From NCBI GenBank assembly GCA_030693575.1, contig JAUYAG010000003.1, forward strand, positions 1-33,843: 33,843 bases of DNA, written 5' to 3'. Shown here piece after piece: positions 23,894 to 32,811 of this stretch (position 1 is the first letter of the stretch; the number at the start of each line of letters is the position of its first letter). The stretch is from Brevundimonas sp. (GTDB lineage: Bacteria > Pseudomonadota > Alphaproteobacteria > Caulobacterales > Caulobacteraceae). Position numbers and translations under genes: made by a program. Under the pieces are notes generated by a model. The model was not told the origin of the DNA, did no database searches, and saw nothing but the letters and a program-made list of their open reading frames with translations.

Positions 23894-26317
23894 ATGCTGC
23901 CGATCCATGCCGTTCTTGAGCCGCTGAAGGCTGCCCTCGTGGCCGGAAACGTCGCCGTGCTGGCCGCGCCGCCGGGCGCGGGCAAGACGACGGTCGTGCC
24001 GCTGGCGCTGCTCGGCGAGGCATGGCTGGACGGCCGCAAGATCCTGGTTCTCGAGCCTCGCAGGCTGGCGGCGCGGGCCGCGGCGGAGCGGATGGCGGCC
24101 ACGCTGGGCGAGGCGACGGGCGACACCGTTGGCTATCGCACGCGGCTGCAGAGCCGGATCGGTCCGAAGACCCGGATCGAGGTGATCACCGAGGGCGTGT
24201 TCACACGGATGATTCTCGACGACCCGGGGCTGGAAGGCGTCGGGGCGGTCCTGTTCGACGAATTCCATGAGCGGTCCCTGGACGCCGATCTGGGGCTGGC
24301 GCTGGCGCGGGAGACGCAGGGGCTGTTGCGGGAGGACCTGCGGCTGCTGGTGATGTCTGCGACGCTGGATATCGGCGGTGTGTCGCGCTTGCTCGACGAG
24401 GCAAAGGTCATCGAAGCTGAAGGGCGGATGTTTCCGGTCGAGACCCGCCATGTCGGGTGCAATCCGGTCGAGCGGATCGAGGATGCCGTGGCCCGGGCCG
24501 TAATGCAGGCGCTGGGCGAGGAGGCCGGGTCGGTGCTGGTCTTCCTGCCGGGGCAGGGGGAGATCCACCGCACGGCGCAGCGGCTGGCCGAACGGCTGCG
24601 CGATCCGGCGGTCGACGTGGTTCCACTCTACGGCGCGCTGGATCGGGAGACGCAGGACCGCGCCATCGAACCGGCGGCCGCCGGGCGTCGCAAGGTGGTG
24701 CTGGCGAACTCGGTGGCCGAGACCAGTCTGACCATTGAAGGGGTGCGCGTGGTCATCGACGGCGGCCTGTCGCGCGTGCCGCGGTTCGAGCCGTCCAGCG
24801 GCCTGACGCGGCTGGCGACGGTCAGGGTCAGCCGGTCCTCCGCGGAGCAGAGGCGCGGCCGGGCAGGGCGGACCGAGCCGGGCGTCTGCTACCGGCTGTG
24901 GGACGAGGCGGCGACGCGGGGACTGGTCCCCCACCAGAGACCGGAGATTCTGGAGGCCGACCTGACGGGCTTTGCACTCGATCTGGCGCGGTGGGGCGCA
25001 AGGTCGACGGAGGCCCTGGCCCTGCTGGATCAGCCGCCGGCGGGCGCTTTCGCCGAGGCGCGCAAGGTTCTGACCCGACTGAGGGCGCTGGATCAGGCGG
25101 GGGCGCTGACGGCGCATGGGCGGCGGATGACGCGGATCCCGCTGCCGCCGCGGCTGGCGCATATGGTCGCCGCAGCCAGTGACGCGGGTAATGCGGCGCT
25201 GGGCGCGCGGATCGCGGCGGTGCTGAGCGAGCCGGGACTGGGCGGCAATGACGTCGATCTGAGGGAGCGGCTGCGCGGGCTGGAGCGCGACCGGTCGCCG
25301 AGGGGGCGGGACGCCCTCAAGCTGGCGGACCGCTGGGCGCGGGCGGCCGGCGGCGGGCAGGGCGGCGAGGCTGATGTGGGCGTGCTGCTGGCCGAAGCCT
25401 TCCCGGAACGGGTAGCCAAGGCGCGCGGCAAGGCGGGCGAAGTGCTGCTGGCTTCGGGGCGGGGGGCCTTCCTCGATCCGACGGATGCCCTTGCGCGCGA
25501 GCCTTGGCTGGCGGTGGCGGAACTGGGCGGCGGGGATGCGCGGGATCGCATCCGGCTGGCGGGTCCTGTCGATCCGGCGGCGCTGGAGACGCGGATCGAG
25601 ATCGAGGACCGGCTGGCGCGCGAGCCTTCGGGGCGGATGACGCTGCGTCGCATCCGCCGGATCGGCGCGATCGTGGTGGATGAGAAGGTCGTCGGGACGC
25701 CGGACCGGGCGGCGATCACGGCCGCGCTGCGGGGCGAGGTCGAGCGGGACGGACTGGCGGGACTGCGGTGGGGCGAACGGGCTGAGGGGTTGCGGGCGCG
25801 GCTGGCCTTCGCGGCCAGGTTGGAGGACGGCTGGCCGGACGTGTCGGACGCCGGGCTGATGGCGGCGCGCGAGACCTGGCTCTGGCCGCTGCTTGAGGCG
25901 GTACAGGCGTTGGAGAAGATCGACGACGGTGCGCTGGAAGCAGGCCTGCGGGCGCTGATCCCGTGGGACCGGCAGCGGGCGCTGGATGAACTCGCGCCGG
26001 CGCGGCTGGCGACGCCGCTGGGATCGGCGGCCATCGACTATGCGGCCGAGGGCGGACCGCGGGTGGATATCCGGGTGCAGGAGCTGTTCGGCACGACGCG
26101 TCATCCGACCGTGGGCGGCGGAAGGGTCCCGCTGACGCTGGCCCTGTTGTCTCCGGCGCGTCGACCGGTGCAGGTGACAAAGGATCTGCCCGGCTTCTGG
26201 ACCGGAAGCTGGGCGGCAGTGCGCAGCGAGATGCGCGGCCGCTATCCGCGGCATCCCTGGCCGGAAGACCCGACCAAGGCCGAGGCGACCAGCCGGGCCA
26301 AGCCGCGCGGGACCTGA
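23894..26317 (+). CDS. hrpB: ATP-dependent RNA helicase HrpB
   Basis: An 807-residue DEAH-type superfamily 2 helicase. Walker A is GAGKTT at residues 28-33. DEFHERS is motif II, MSATLD motif III, FLPGQGEI motif IV, VLANSVAETSLTIEGV motif V and QRRGRAGR motif VI. A helicase-associated region and the HrpB-specific C-terminal domain follow (IPWDRQRALDELAPARL, RVDIRVQELFGTTRHPTV, DLPGFWTGSWAAVRSEMRGR). HrpB acts on RNA; in some bacteria it affects mRNA processing or antibiotic tolerance, but its main target is not settled. The ATG at 23894 gives the family N-terminus MLPIHAVL; the frame is open back to a TTG at 23861, which falls in the promoter. Confidence 0.95.
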   Translation: MLPIHAVLEPLKAALVAGNVAVLAAPPGAGKTTVVPLALLGEAWLDGRKILVLEPRRLAARAAAERMAATLGEATGDTVGYRTRLQSRIGPKTRIEVITEGVFTRMILDDPGLEGVGAVLFDEFHERSLDADLGLALARETQGLLREDLRLLVMSATLDIGGVSRLLDEAKVIEAEGRMFPVETRHVGCNPVERIEDAVARAVMQALGEEAGSVLVFLPGQGEIHRTAQRLAERLRDPAVDVVPLYGALDRETQDRAIEPAAAGRRKVVLANSVAETSLTIEGVRVVIDGGLSRVPRFEPSSGLTRLATVRVSRSSAEQRRGRAGRTEPGVCYRLWDEAATRGLVPHQRPEILEADLTGFALDLARWGARSTEALALLDQPPAGAFAEARKVLTRLRALDQAGALTAHGRRMTRIPLPPRLAHMVAAASDAGNAALGARIAAVLSEPGLGGNDVDLRERLRGLERDRSPRGRDALKLADRWARAAGGGQGGEADVGVLLAEAFPERVAKARGKAGEVLLASGRGAFLDPTDALAREPWLAVAELGGGDARDRIRLAGPVDPAALETRIEIEDRLAREPSGRMTLRRIRRIGAIVVDEKVVGTPDRAAITAALRGEVERDGLAGLRWGERAEGLRARLAFAARLEDGWPDVSDAGLMAARETWLWPLLEAVQALEKIDDGALEAGLRALIPWDRQRALDELAPARLATPLGSAAIDYAAEGGPRVDIRVQELFGTTRHPTVGGGRVPLTLALLSPARRPVQVTKDLPGFWTGSWAAVRSEMRGRYPRHPWPEDPTKAEATSRAKPRGT

Positions 26318-26332
26318 GCATGCCGACAGCGC

Positions 26333-26361
26333 TTGCCTTTTGCGCCCAACGCGCCTAGAAG
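26333..26361 (+). promoter_or_regulatory. Predicted rpsB promoter
   Basis: TTGCCT at 26333-26338 and CCTAGAAG at 26354-26361 have 15-nt spacing, as at dksA and the Pcm-like gene. The start would be near 26368, giving a leader of about 110 nt. That leader holds two small hairpins (ACGGG/CCCGT at 26393-26409 and GGCC-AATC-GGCC just after), possibly for S2 autoregulation. Confidence 0.5.
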
Positions 26362-26479
26362 CCCGCCCACTTCACACGCAGGCGTGGCGCTGACGGGGAG
26401 AAATCCCGTTTGCTCCGTTCCGAGGGCCAATCGGCCTTTACCCGTCTGCGGCGGATCAATCGGATAAAGGACTAACCTC

Positions 26480-27403
26480 ATGGCTCTGCCAGAATTCTCC
26501 ATGCGTTCGCTGCTCGAAGCCGGCGCCCACTTCGGCCACCAGACGCACCGGTGGAACCCGAAGATGGAGCGCTACATCTTCGGATCGCGCTCGAACATCC
26601 ACATCATCGACCTGTCGCAGTCGATCCCGCTGCTGCACCAGGCGCTGGTCGCCGTGCGCGACGTCGCCGCCAAGGGCGGTCGCGTCCTGTTCGTCGGCAC
26701 CAAGCGCCAGGCCGCTGATCCGGTCGCCGAGGCCGCCAAGCGCTGCGCCCAGTACTATATGAACAACCGCTGGCTCGGCGGCACCCTGACCAACTGGCGC
26801 ACCGTGTCGGGCTCGATCGCCCGCCTGCGCGAGCTGGAAGGCCTGCTGGAGTCGGGTGGCGACGGCCGCGTCAAGAAGGAGCTGCTGAACCTGCAGCGCG
26901 AGAAGGACAAGCTGGAGCTGTCGCTGGGCGGCATCAAGGACATGGGCTCCATTCCGGACATCATGTTCGTGATCGACACCAACAAGGAGGCCATCGCCAT
27001 CCTTGAAGCCCGCAAGCTGAACATCCCGATCATCGCCATCCTCGACACCAACTCGGACCCGGACGGCATCACCTATCCGATCCCCGGCAACGACGACGCC
27101 GCCCGCGCCATCCAGACCTACTGCGACCTGATTGCCGACGCCGTCCTGGACGGTCTGGCTGCTGGTCAGGCTTCGGCCGGCGTCGACCTCGGCGCCGCGG
27201 TGAACCCGGACGAGCCGATGCTGCGCGAAGCCAAGGCTCCGAAGGCCGCCAAGGCCGTTGAAGCCGAAGTGGTGCCCGCCGAGGCTGCAGCCGTCGCTGA
27301 GGAAATGATCGCTGCCGCTGAACCGGCTGTCGCCGACGAAGCCGCCCAGGCCGCGACCTCGGAAGCCAACGACGCCGTCGAAACCGAGGAAGCCGCGGTC
27401 TAA
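26480..27403 (+). CDS. rpsB: 30S ribosomal protein S2
   Basis: A 307-residue S2 protein, with the family N-terminus [34 protein letters not shown], then [26 protein letters not shown] and [16 protein letters not shown]. Enteric S2 is about 241 residues; here the last ~65 are an Ala/Glu/Val-rich low-complexity extension (from [18 protein letters not shown]), as in several alphaproteobacteria. S2 joins the small subunit late and is needed for binding S1. ATG 26480 has AAAGGA about nine bases upstream. It is followed by tsf in the usual operon, with a hairpin between the two genes. Confidence 0.98.
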   Translation: MALPEFSMRSLLEAGAHFGHQTHRWNPKMERYIFGSRSNIHIIDLSQSIPLLHQALVAVRDVAAKGGRVLFVGTKRQAADPVAEAAKRCAQYYMNNRWLGGTLTNWRTVSGSIARLRELEGLLESGGDGRVKKELLNLQREKDKLELSLGGIKDMGSIPDIMFVIDTNKEAIAILEARKLNIPIIAILDTNSDPDGITYPIPGNDDAARAIQTYCDLIADAVLDGLAAGQASAGVDLGAAVNPDEPMLREAKAPKAAKAVEAEVVPAEAAAVAEEMIAAAEPAVADEAAQAATSEANDAVETEEAAV

Positions 27404-27436
27404 CCAGACCCGCTTCCCGACGGCGAAACCAACATG

Positions 27437-27464
27437 CGGCCGGGCCCCTGATCGGGTCCGGCCG
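27437..27464 (+). promoter_or_regulatory. Hairpin between rpsB and tsf, possible attenuator
   Basis: An 11-bp stem with one G-U pair (CGGCCGGGCCC with GGGTCCGGCCG) and a 6-nt loop. It has no T-run after it (TTCCCGC follows), so it is not a full terminator; it may lower tsf transcription or protect the rpsB 3' end. Confidence 0.55.
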
Positions 27465-27496
27465 TTCCCGCATACGCATACCCAAGGAGACTACCC

Positions 27497-28438
27497 ATGG
27501 CCGAGATCACAGCCGCCCTCGTGATGGAACTGCGCGCCAAGTCCGGCGTCGGCATGATGGACTGCAAGAAGGCGCTCCAGGAAACCGACGGCGACATCAA
27601 CGCCGCGATCGACTGGCTGCGCGCGAAGGGCCTGTCCAAGGCCGCCAAGAAGGCTGACCGCGTGGCCGCTGAAGGCCTGGTCGCCGTGGCCTCGAAGGAA
27701 GTCGGAGCCGGTGAAGTCGGCGCCGCCATCGAGTTCAACGCCGAGACCGACTTCGTCGCCCGCAACGACCTGTTCCAGAACGCCGCCAAGGCCTTCGCCC
27801 AGCTGGGTCTCGAGCACGCCACGCTCGAAGGCCTGCACGGCGCCGAGCTGGAAGCCGGCAAGACGGTCCAGGACGAAGTGACCCAGCTGATCGCCACCGT
27901 CGGCGAGAACATGCAGCTGCGCCGCGCCGCCCGTCTGTCGGTCGATGAAGGCGTTGTCGCCTCCTACGTCCACAACGCCGTCTCGCCGGGCCTCGGCCGT
28001 ATCGGCGTGCTGGTCGCCCTGCACGGCGGCGGCGACAAGGCTGCCCTGCGCGAACTGGGCCGCAAGATCGCCATGCACGTGGCGGCCACGGCTCCGCTGT
28101 CGCTGAACACGGACGATCTGGACCCGGCCGCGATCGAGAAGGAACGTCAGGTCCTGACCGAGAAGGCCAAGGAAGAAGGCAAGCCGGAAGCCATGATCGC
28201 CAAGATCGTGGAAGGCCAGATCAACAAGTTCCAGAAGGACGTCGTGCTGATCAAACAGCCGTTCGTCATGAACCCCGACGTGACCATCGAACAGCTGGTC
28301 GCTGACGCGGGCAAGGAACTGGGCGCGCCCGGCCTGCACCTGGCCGGCTTCGTCCGTCTCGCCCTCGGCGAAGGCGTCGAGAAGGTCGAAGGCCCGGACT
28401 TCGCGACCGAAGTCGCCCAGATGTCGGGCGGCCAGTAA
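27497..28438 (+). CDS. tsf: Translation elongation factor Ts
   Basis: A 313-residue nucleotide-exchange factor for EF-Tu. The N-terminal UBA-like domain holds [20 protein letters not shown] and [13 protein letters not shown]; the core begins at [18 protein letters not shown], whose TDFVAR motif inserts between EF-Tu helices to displace Mg-GDP. The C-terminal subdomain includes [14 protein letters not shown] and [11 protein letters not shown]. Length is slightly above the ~283 residues of E. coli. ATG 27497 has AAGGAG eight bases upstream. It is co-transcribed with rpsB and ends before a strong terminator. Confidence 0.98.
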   Translation: MAEITAALVMELRAKSGVGMMDCKKALQETDGDINAAIDWLRAKGLSKAAKKADRVAAEGLVAVASKEVGAGEVGAAIEFNAETDFVARNDLFQNAAKAFAQLGLEHATLEGLHGAELEAGKTVQDEVTQLIATVGENMQLRRAARLSVDEGVVASYVHNAVSPGLGRIGVLVALHGGGDKAALRELGRKIAMHVAATAPLSLNTDDLDPAAIEKERQVLTEKAKEEGKPEAMIAKIVEGQINKFQKDVVLIKQPFVMNPDVTIEQLVADAGKELGAPGLHLAGFVRLALGEGVEKVEGPDFATEVAQMSGGQ

Positions 28439-28464
28439 GGTCTGTTCGAACCACCACAGACGAA

Positions 28465-28495
28465 GGGGCCGGCGGGAAATCGCCGGCCCCTTTTT
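28465..28495 (+). terminator. Intrinsic terminator of rpsB-tsf
   Basis: A perfect 10-bp stem (GGGGCCGGCG with CGCCGGCCCC), 6-nt loop and T5 tail. Confidence 0.92.
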
Positions 28496-28563
28496 CGTTC
28501 GGGCGTTTGCGGATTGTGGCGGCTTGGGTCAAATGCGCTTCGATTGATTCAAGGGGTCTGTTC

Positions 28564-30168
28564 ATGAAGCGTCTGCTCGTCGCCGTTTCCGCTCTCGCCA
28601 TCCTCGCCTCCGTCCCGGCCGCCGCACAGGACGTGGATCGGGTCGCCATCAACGGCATCATCGATCAGGGGCTGAACCACAGCGAGGTCATGGCGACCGC
28701 CGCCTGGCTGACCGACCGGATCGGCGGGCGGATGACCAATTCGCCGCAGATGCGCCAGGCTGAACAATGGACCGCCCAGCAGTTCCGCGACTGGGGACTG
28801 TCCAACGTCCGGGCCGATCCCTTCGATTTCGGCCGTGGCTGGTCGATCGTCCGCTCCAGCGCCCGCATGACAGCCCCGCGTCCGCTGGATCTGCGCGCCA
28901 TCCCGATCGCCTGGACGCCGGGCACCAACGGCGTGATCAGCGGCGAAGTCATCGTCGCCCCGATGGCGACCGCCGCCGATTTCGGCAAATGGCGGGGCAA
29001 GCTGGCGGGCAAGATCGTGCTGGTCTCGCGCCCGACCGCGGTCACCGACCCCACCCAGCCGGCGTTCCGCCGCCTGACGGACGAGGACCTGCGCAACGCC
29101 AATACCTACAACATGCCCAGCCACGGCGCGCCGTCTCCGGCCGGGCCGGTCACGCGCGACTTCGCGGGGCAACTGGACGCCTTCCTGCAGGAGGAGGGCG
29201 CCCTGGCCTGGGTCCGTATGTCCCAGCGGGACGGCGGCCTGCTGCACGGCACGGGCTCCGGCTACCGCATGGATGACCAGCGGCTCACGCCCGGCATTGA
29301 GCTGGCGGCCGAGGACTACCGCCGGCTGGCCCGACTGGCGCTGACCGAGGACGCCAGGCCGACGCTCGAACTGATGAGCGAGGTCCGTTTCCACGAGGAA
29401 GACACCAACGCCTACAACATCCTCGCCGACATTCCGGGCACAGACCGGTCCGGTGAATACGTCATGGCCGGCGCCCACCTGGACAGCTGGGTCGCCTCGG
29501 ACGGCGCGGTGGACAACGCCGCCGGTACGGCCGTGGTCATGGAGGCCGCGCGCATCCTGAAGGCCCTGGGCGTCCGTCCCAAGCGGACGATCCGCTTCGC
29601 CCTCTGGAACGGGGAAGAGCAGGGGCTCTGGGGCTCGCTGGCCTATGTCGACCGCTATCTGGCGACCCGGGCCCCGACGGGCAACGCCGCACAGGACGCC
29701 CTGCCCAACAACCGCACCTGGCGGCAGCGCTGGCCGATCCAGCCGCGCGAGGGCCATGGCGATCTGGTCGCCTATTTCAATCTCGACAATGGTTCCGGCA
29801 AGATCCGGGGCATCAATGCCGAGGGCAATGTGGCTGCCGCCCCGATCTTCCAGGAGTGGCTGGCACCGTTCAACGCCATGGGTGCGACGACGGTATCGAT
29901 GCGGACGGCCGGCGGGACCGATCACGTCTATCTGCAGACCGTCGGCGTTCCCGGCTTCCAGTTCATCCAGGACCCGCTCGATTACAGCGCACGCCTGCAC
30001 CACACCTCGATCGACAGCTACGATCACCTGCGGGCGGAGGACCTGCGTCAGGCCGCGGTGATCCTGGCCAGCTTCCTGCTGAACGCCGCCAACAGTGATG
30101 AGCCGCTGCCGCGGATGCCGGTGCCGACCCGGCCGACGCCGACGGATCCCTTCCCGTTGCAGCAGTAA
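28564..30168 (+). CDS. Exported M28-family zinc aminopeptidase/carboxypeptidase
   Basis: A 534-residue secreted peptidase. A signal peptide (MKRLLVAVSALAILASVPAA, cut after AQ) precedes a PA-type insert (about residues 110-220) and the M28 catalytic domain. Zinc ligands and catalytic residues of the family are seen: AGAHLDSW (His), DGAVDNAAG (Asp bridging two zincs), WNGEEQGLWGS (catalytic Glu and zinc Glu), AYFNLDNGSG (Asp) and RLHHTSIDSYDHL (His). It probably trims peptides in the periplasm or outside the cell; specificity is unknown. The ATG at 28564 has AAGGGG at good spacing. A longer frame to 28507 lacks the signal peptide at its N-terminus. The Pro-rich end (PTRPTPTDPFPLQQ) is unstructured. 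Confidence 0.92.
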   Translation: MKRLLVAVSALAILASVPAAAQDVDRVAINGIIDQGLNHSEVMATAAWLTDRIGGRMTNSPQMRQAEQWTAQQFRDWGLSNVRADPFDFGRGWSIVRSSARMTAPRPLDLRAIPIAWTPGTNGVISGEVIVAPMATAADFGKWRGKLAGKIVLVSRPTAVTDPTQPAFRRLTDEDLRNANTYNMPSHGAPSPAGPVTRDFAGQLDAFLQEEGALAWVRMSQRDGGLLHGTGSGYRMDDQRLTPGIELAAEDYRRLARLALTEDARPTLELMSEVRFHEEDTNAYNILADIPGTDRSGEYVMAGAHLDSWVASDGAVDNAAGTAVVMEAARILKALGVRPKRTIRFALWNGEEQGLWGSLAYVDRYLATRAPTGNAAQDALPNNRTWRQRWPIQPREGHGDLVAYFNLDNGSGKIRGINAEGNVAAAPIFQEWLAPFNAMGATTVSMRTAGGTDHVYLQTVGVPGFQFIQDPLDYSARLHHTSIDSYDHLRAEDLRQAAVILASFLLNAANSDEPLPRMPVPTRPTPTDPFPLQQ

Positions 30169-30178
30169 GGTAAGGAAG

Positions 30179-30209
30179 GGCGTCGTGGCGCGACAATCAC
30201 GACGCCTTC
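30179..30209 (+). terminator. Hairpin after the M28 peptidase gene
   Basis: A perfect 9-bp stem (GGCGTCGTG with CACGACGCC) and 10-nt loop, then TTCT. The T-tail is short, so termination may be partial. Confidence 0.5.
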
Positions 30210-30227
30210 TCCACGCCCCCGACACGG

Positions 30228-30235
30228 GCTAAAGC
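30228..30235 (+). promoter_or_regulatory. -10 box implying leaderless epimerase mRNA
   Basis: GCTAAAGC is a near-perfect Caulobacter-type -10 and ends six bases before the ATG at 30242. No ribosome binding site precedes that ATG beyond GC-rich sequence. Confidence 0.45.
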
Positions 30236-30241
30236 AGCGCG

Positions 30242-30679
30242 ATGATCGGTAGACTGAACCACGTCGGCGTCGCCACGCCCTCCATTGAGGCCAGCGTCGC
30301 CCTGTACCGCGACCTGCTGGGCGCGACGAAGGCGCATGCGCCGTTCGACCTGCCGGCGCAGGGGGTGCGGGTCTGTTTCGTCGACCTGCCCAACGCCCAG
30401 ATTGAGCTGATCGAGCCGCTGGGCGACGACAGTCCGATCCACGGCTTCCTTGCAAAGAACCCCAGGGGCGGGCAGCACCACGTCTGTTTCGAGGTCGAGG
30501 ACGTCCTGGCCGCGCGCGACGCCCTGAGGGCGAAGGGGGCGACGATCCTCGGCACCGGCGAACCGCGCATCGGCGCCCATGGCACGCCGATCATCTTCGT
30601 CCACCCGAAGGACATGGGCGGAGTGCTGGTCGAGCTGATGGAAACGCCGAAAGCCAATCACGAGAGCGGAGCGCACTGA
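30242..30679 (+). CDS. mce: Methylmalonyl-CoA epimerase
   Basis: A 145-residue vicinal-oxygen-chelate protein that interconverts (S)- and (R)-methylmalonyl-CoA in propionate and odd-chain or branched-chain degradation, ahead of the B12-dependent mutase. Metal ligands are placed as in the family: His in LNHVGVATPS, Gln in NAQIELIEPL, His in GGQHHVCFEVED and Glu in GVLVELME. Length fits the single-domain bacterial enzyme. The ATG at 30242 begins the conserved N-terminus MIGRLNHV. Its stop overlaps the next start as TGATG. The order mce, DUF1467, then proS and lol genes is common in alphaproteobacteria. Confidence 0.93.
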   Translation: MIGRLNHVGVATPSIEASVALYRDLLGATKAHAPFDLPAQGVRVCFVDLPNAQIELIEPLGDDSPIHGFLAKNPRGGQHHVCFEVEDVLAARDALRAKGATILGTGEPRIGAHGTPIIFVHPKDMGGVLVELMETPKANHESGAH

Positions 30680-30942
30680 TGCCGATCGGTATCGTCACCA
30701 TGCTGGGCGTCTACATCATCTGCTGGTGGACGGTGCTGTTCGCCGTCCTGCCGCTGGGGACGTCGCAGGAGCGGCACGAGCCGCCGACCGACGGGGCGCA
30801 GTGGGGCGCGCCCGAGAAGCCGGACCTCAAACGCAAATTCATCACCACGACCTGGGTCTCGGCGGTGCTTTGGCTCTTTGTGATGGTGCTGGTCTACATC
30901 GGCTGGATGCCGTTGCCTGACCTCGCGCCGCCGGTACCTTGA
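30679..30942 (+). CDS. DUF1467 two-helix membrane protein
   Basis: An 87-residue membrane protein. Two hydrophobic helices lie at about residues 3-25 (IGIVTMLGVYIICWWTVLFA) and 57-77 (WVSAVLWLFVMVLVYIGWM), joined by a charged loop with APEKPDLKRKF. The tryptophan-rich first helix followed by LPLGTSQE is the usual start of the DUF1467 family, which is conserved in alphaproteobacteria next to mce and has no known function. It is translationally coupled to mce (TGATG). Confidence 0.87.
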   Translation: MPIGIVTMLGVYIICWWTVLFAVLPLGTSQERHEPPTDGAQWGAPEKPDLKRKFITTTWVSAVLWLFVMVLVYIGWMPLPDLAPPVP

Positions 30943-30949
30943 GGGCCGG

Positions 30950-31288
30950 ATGACCGACCGCCTGTTCCTGCTCAACCCCGGCTGGACCGACGACGAGGGC
31001 GGACCCTGGTACTGCCCGGCCGGTGCCGTCGTCGAGGGCGTGCTGGCGTTTCATCCCAATCTCTGCGACGTGCTCGAGATCGTCTATCTCGACCACCCCC
31101 GACCGCGCCCGCCCGTGATCGAACTGGTCGGTGAGGACCACCAGAGTTGCCCGATCCTGGTGCTGGACGGGGCGTTCGACTGGCCCGACGCGGCGACCTC
31201 GGCGGCGACCGGACGGCGCTTTCTGCAGGACGAGGCCATCATCCCCTATCTGGCCGCCCGCTACGGGATTGCGCGACCGCATCCGTAG
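30950..31288 (+). CDS. DUF3088 family protein
   Basis: A 112-residue soluble protein. The pattern RLFLLNPGW, WYCPAGAVVEGVLAF, VYLDHPRPRPPVIELVGEDH, QSCPILVLD and FLQDEAIIPYLAARYG matches DUF3088, which looks thioredoxin/glutathione-transferase-like: a CPAG at the position of an active cysteine and a second Cys-Pro (SCP) that would be the cis-proline loop region. The usual first-motif CPxC is CPAG here. The function is unknown. ATG 30950 lies seven bases after the DUF1467 stop, with GAGGG upstream. The third gene of the mce unit; a repeat array follows it. Confidence 0.82.
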   Translation: MTDRLFLLNPGWTDDEGGPWYCPAGAVVEGVLAFHPNLCDVLEIVYLDHPRPRPPVIELVGEDHQSCPILVLDGAFDWPDAATSAATGRRFLQDEAIIPYLAARYGIARPHP

Positions 31289-31289
31289 G

Positions 31290-31317
31290 TAGGGATGAGG
31301 GATTAGGGAACAGGGAT
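31290..31317 (+). repeat. Four heptamers of pattern NAGGGAT
   Basis: TAGGGAT, GAGGGAT, TAGGGAA and CAGGGAT follow one another without gaps, starting two bases after the DUF3088 stop. It is the left arm of an inverted pair with 31388-31422. Confidence 0.88.
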
Positions 31318-31387
31318 TAGTGGATCGCGCCCGGAACCAGCGTGTTGCGGTAGCCGCTTCCTTGTACGTAAGGCCCGCTGTTCCCCC

Positions 31388-31422
31388 ATCCCTAATCCCT
31401 GATGCCTAATCCCTAATCCCTC
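31388..31422 (-). repeat. Five inverted heptamers (ATCCCTN)
   Basis: ATCCCTA, ATCCCTG, ATGCCTA, ATCCCTA and ATCCCTC in a row, the reverse complement of the NAGGGAT arm. The spacer between the arms is 70 bp. The region 31289-31494 holds no gene. Confidence 0.88.
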
Positions 31423-31453
31423 GACCCGGCCTAGCTTTCGCCCCGGTCACCCG

Positions 31454-31461
31454 GCTAAAGC
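31454..31461 (+). promoter_or_regulatory. Candidate proS -10 box
   Basis: GCTAAAGC, identical to the mce box, lies 33 bases before the proS ATG. No clear -35 is seen, since the heptamer array ends about 30 bases upstream. Confidence 0.35.
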
Positions 31462-31494
31462 TTTGCTCCCGCTTTGCTTGCCGAGATTCTGCCC

Positions 31495-32811
31495 ATGCGC
31501 CTGTCGCGCTATTTCCTGCCCACGCTCAAAGAAGCGCCCTCGGACGCCCAGATCGTTTCGCACCAGCTGATGCTGCGCGCCGGCCTGATCAAACAGGAGG
31601 CCGCGGGCATCTATGCCTGGCTGCCGCTGGGTCTGCGGGTGCTGAACAGGATCGAACAGATTGTGCGCGAGGAGCAGGAGCGGGCAGGGGCCGTCGAGCT
31701 GCTGATGCCGACCCTGCAACTGGCCGACCTGTGGCGCGAGTCGGGGCGGTATGACGCCTATGGCCCCGAGATGCTGCGCATCACCGACCGGCACGAGCGC
31801 GAGCTGCTGTACGGGCCCACCAACGAGGAGATGATCACCGACATCTTCCGCGGCTTCGTGAAGAGCTACAAGGCGCTGCCGCTGAACCTGTTTCACATCC
31901 AGTGGAAATTCCGCGACGAGCGTCGGCCGCGCTTCGGCGTGATGCGCGGTCGCGAGTTCCTGATGAAGGACGCGTACAGCTTCGACATCGACGAGGCCTC
32001 GGCCCGCAAGGCCTATAACCGGATGTTCGTGGCCTATCTGAACACCTTCGCCCGGATGGGGCTGAAGGCCGTGCCGATGCGCGCCGACACCGGGCCGATC
32101 GGCGGCGACCTGAGCCACGAGTTCATCGTGCTGGCGGACACCGGCGAGAGCCAGGTCTTCTGCGACCGCAAGCTGGTCGAGATGCCGGCGCCCGGGTCGG
32201 GCGTGGACTGGGACGACCTGCAGGCCATCGTCGATGAGCGGACGGGTCTCTACGCCGCCACCGAGGAGATGCACGACGCCGGCCAGTTCGAAGGCCAGAC
32301 GGCCGAGGCCGACCGCCTGACGGCGCGCGGCATCGAGGTCGGGCACATCTTCTATTTCGGCACCAAATACTCGGCCCCGATGAAGGCGAAGGTCGCCGGG
32401 CCGGACGGCAAGGACACCGAGGTCCATATGGGCAGCTACGGCGTCGGCGTGTCGCGGCTGCTGGGTGCCATCATCGAGGCCAGCCATGACGAGGGCGGCA
32501 TCATCTGGCCGGACTCCGTGGCCCCGTTCGACGTCGTGGTGATCAATCTGCGTGTCAATGACGAGGCGGTCTGCGTGGCCTGCGAGGAGGCCGTGGCCAA
32601 GCTCGAGGCGCTCGGCAAGGACGTGCTCTATGACGACACCGACGAACGGCCGGGCGGCAAATTCGCCACCGCCGACCTGATCGGCATTCCGTGGCAGCTG
32701 ACCATCGGTCCCAAGGGCGTGGCCGAGGGACTGGTCGAGCTGAAGCGCCGGGCGACCGGCGAGAAGGTCTCGATCCCGCTGGACGAGGCGCTGGCGAAGG
32801 TGCGCGGATGA
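31495..32811 (+). CDS. proS: Proline--tRNA ligase (short alphaproteobacterial form)
   Basis: A 438-residue class II synthetase. Motif 1 and the substrate region include [12 protein letters not shown] and [20 protein letters not shown]; motif 2 is [20 protein letters not shown]; motif 3 is [16 protein letters not shown]. The editing insertion (INS) between motifs 2 and 3 that gives E. coli ProRS ~570 residues is absent, as expected for alphaproteobacteria, where separate YbaK/ProX-type proteins clear Ala-tRNA-Pro. The anticodon-binding domain is C-terminal. The ATG at 31495 begins the conserved MRLSRYF; a TTG at 31474 would add seven residues. The stop overlaps the next start (ATGA). Confidence 0.96.
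   Translation: MRLSRYFLPTLKEAPSDAQIVSHQLMLRAGLIKQEAAGIYAWLPLGLRVLNRIEQIVREEQERAGAVELLMPTLQLADLWRESGRYDAYGPEMLRITDRHERELLYGPTNEEMITDIFRGFVKSYKALPLNLFHIQWKFRDERRPRFGVMRGREFLMKDAYSFDIDEASARKAYNRMFVAYLNTFARMGLKAVPMRADTGPIGGDLSHEFIVLADTGESQVFCDRKLVEMPAPGSGVDWDDLQAIVDERTGLYAATEEMHDAGQFEGQTAEADRLTARGIEVGHIFYFGTKYSAPMKAKVAGPDGKDTEVHMGSYGVGVSRLLGAIIEASHDEGGIIWPDSVAPFDVVVINLRVNDEAVCVACEEAVAKLEALGKDVLYDDTDERPGGKFATADLIGIPWQLTIGPKGVAEGLVELKRRATGEKVSIPLDEALAKVRG

Noticed and set aside
23798..26254. 818-codon open frame antisense to hrpB
   Set aside because: Opposite a complete HrpB with all helicase motifs; the translation is Arg/Pro/Gln-rich and has no domain.
26393..26479. Riboswitch in the rpsB leader
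   Set aside because: Only two small hairpins are seen and no known aptamer core; S2 autoregulation is possible but not shown.
31290..31422. Telomere-like (TTAGGG) repeat
   Set aside because: The unit is 7 bp (NAGGGAT) and lies in inverted arms between two genes, not at a replicon end; similarity to telomere repeats is chance.
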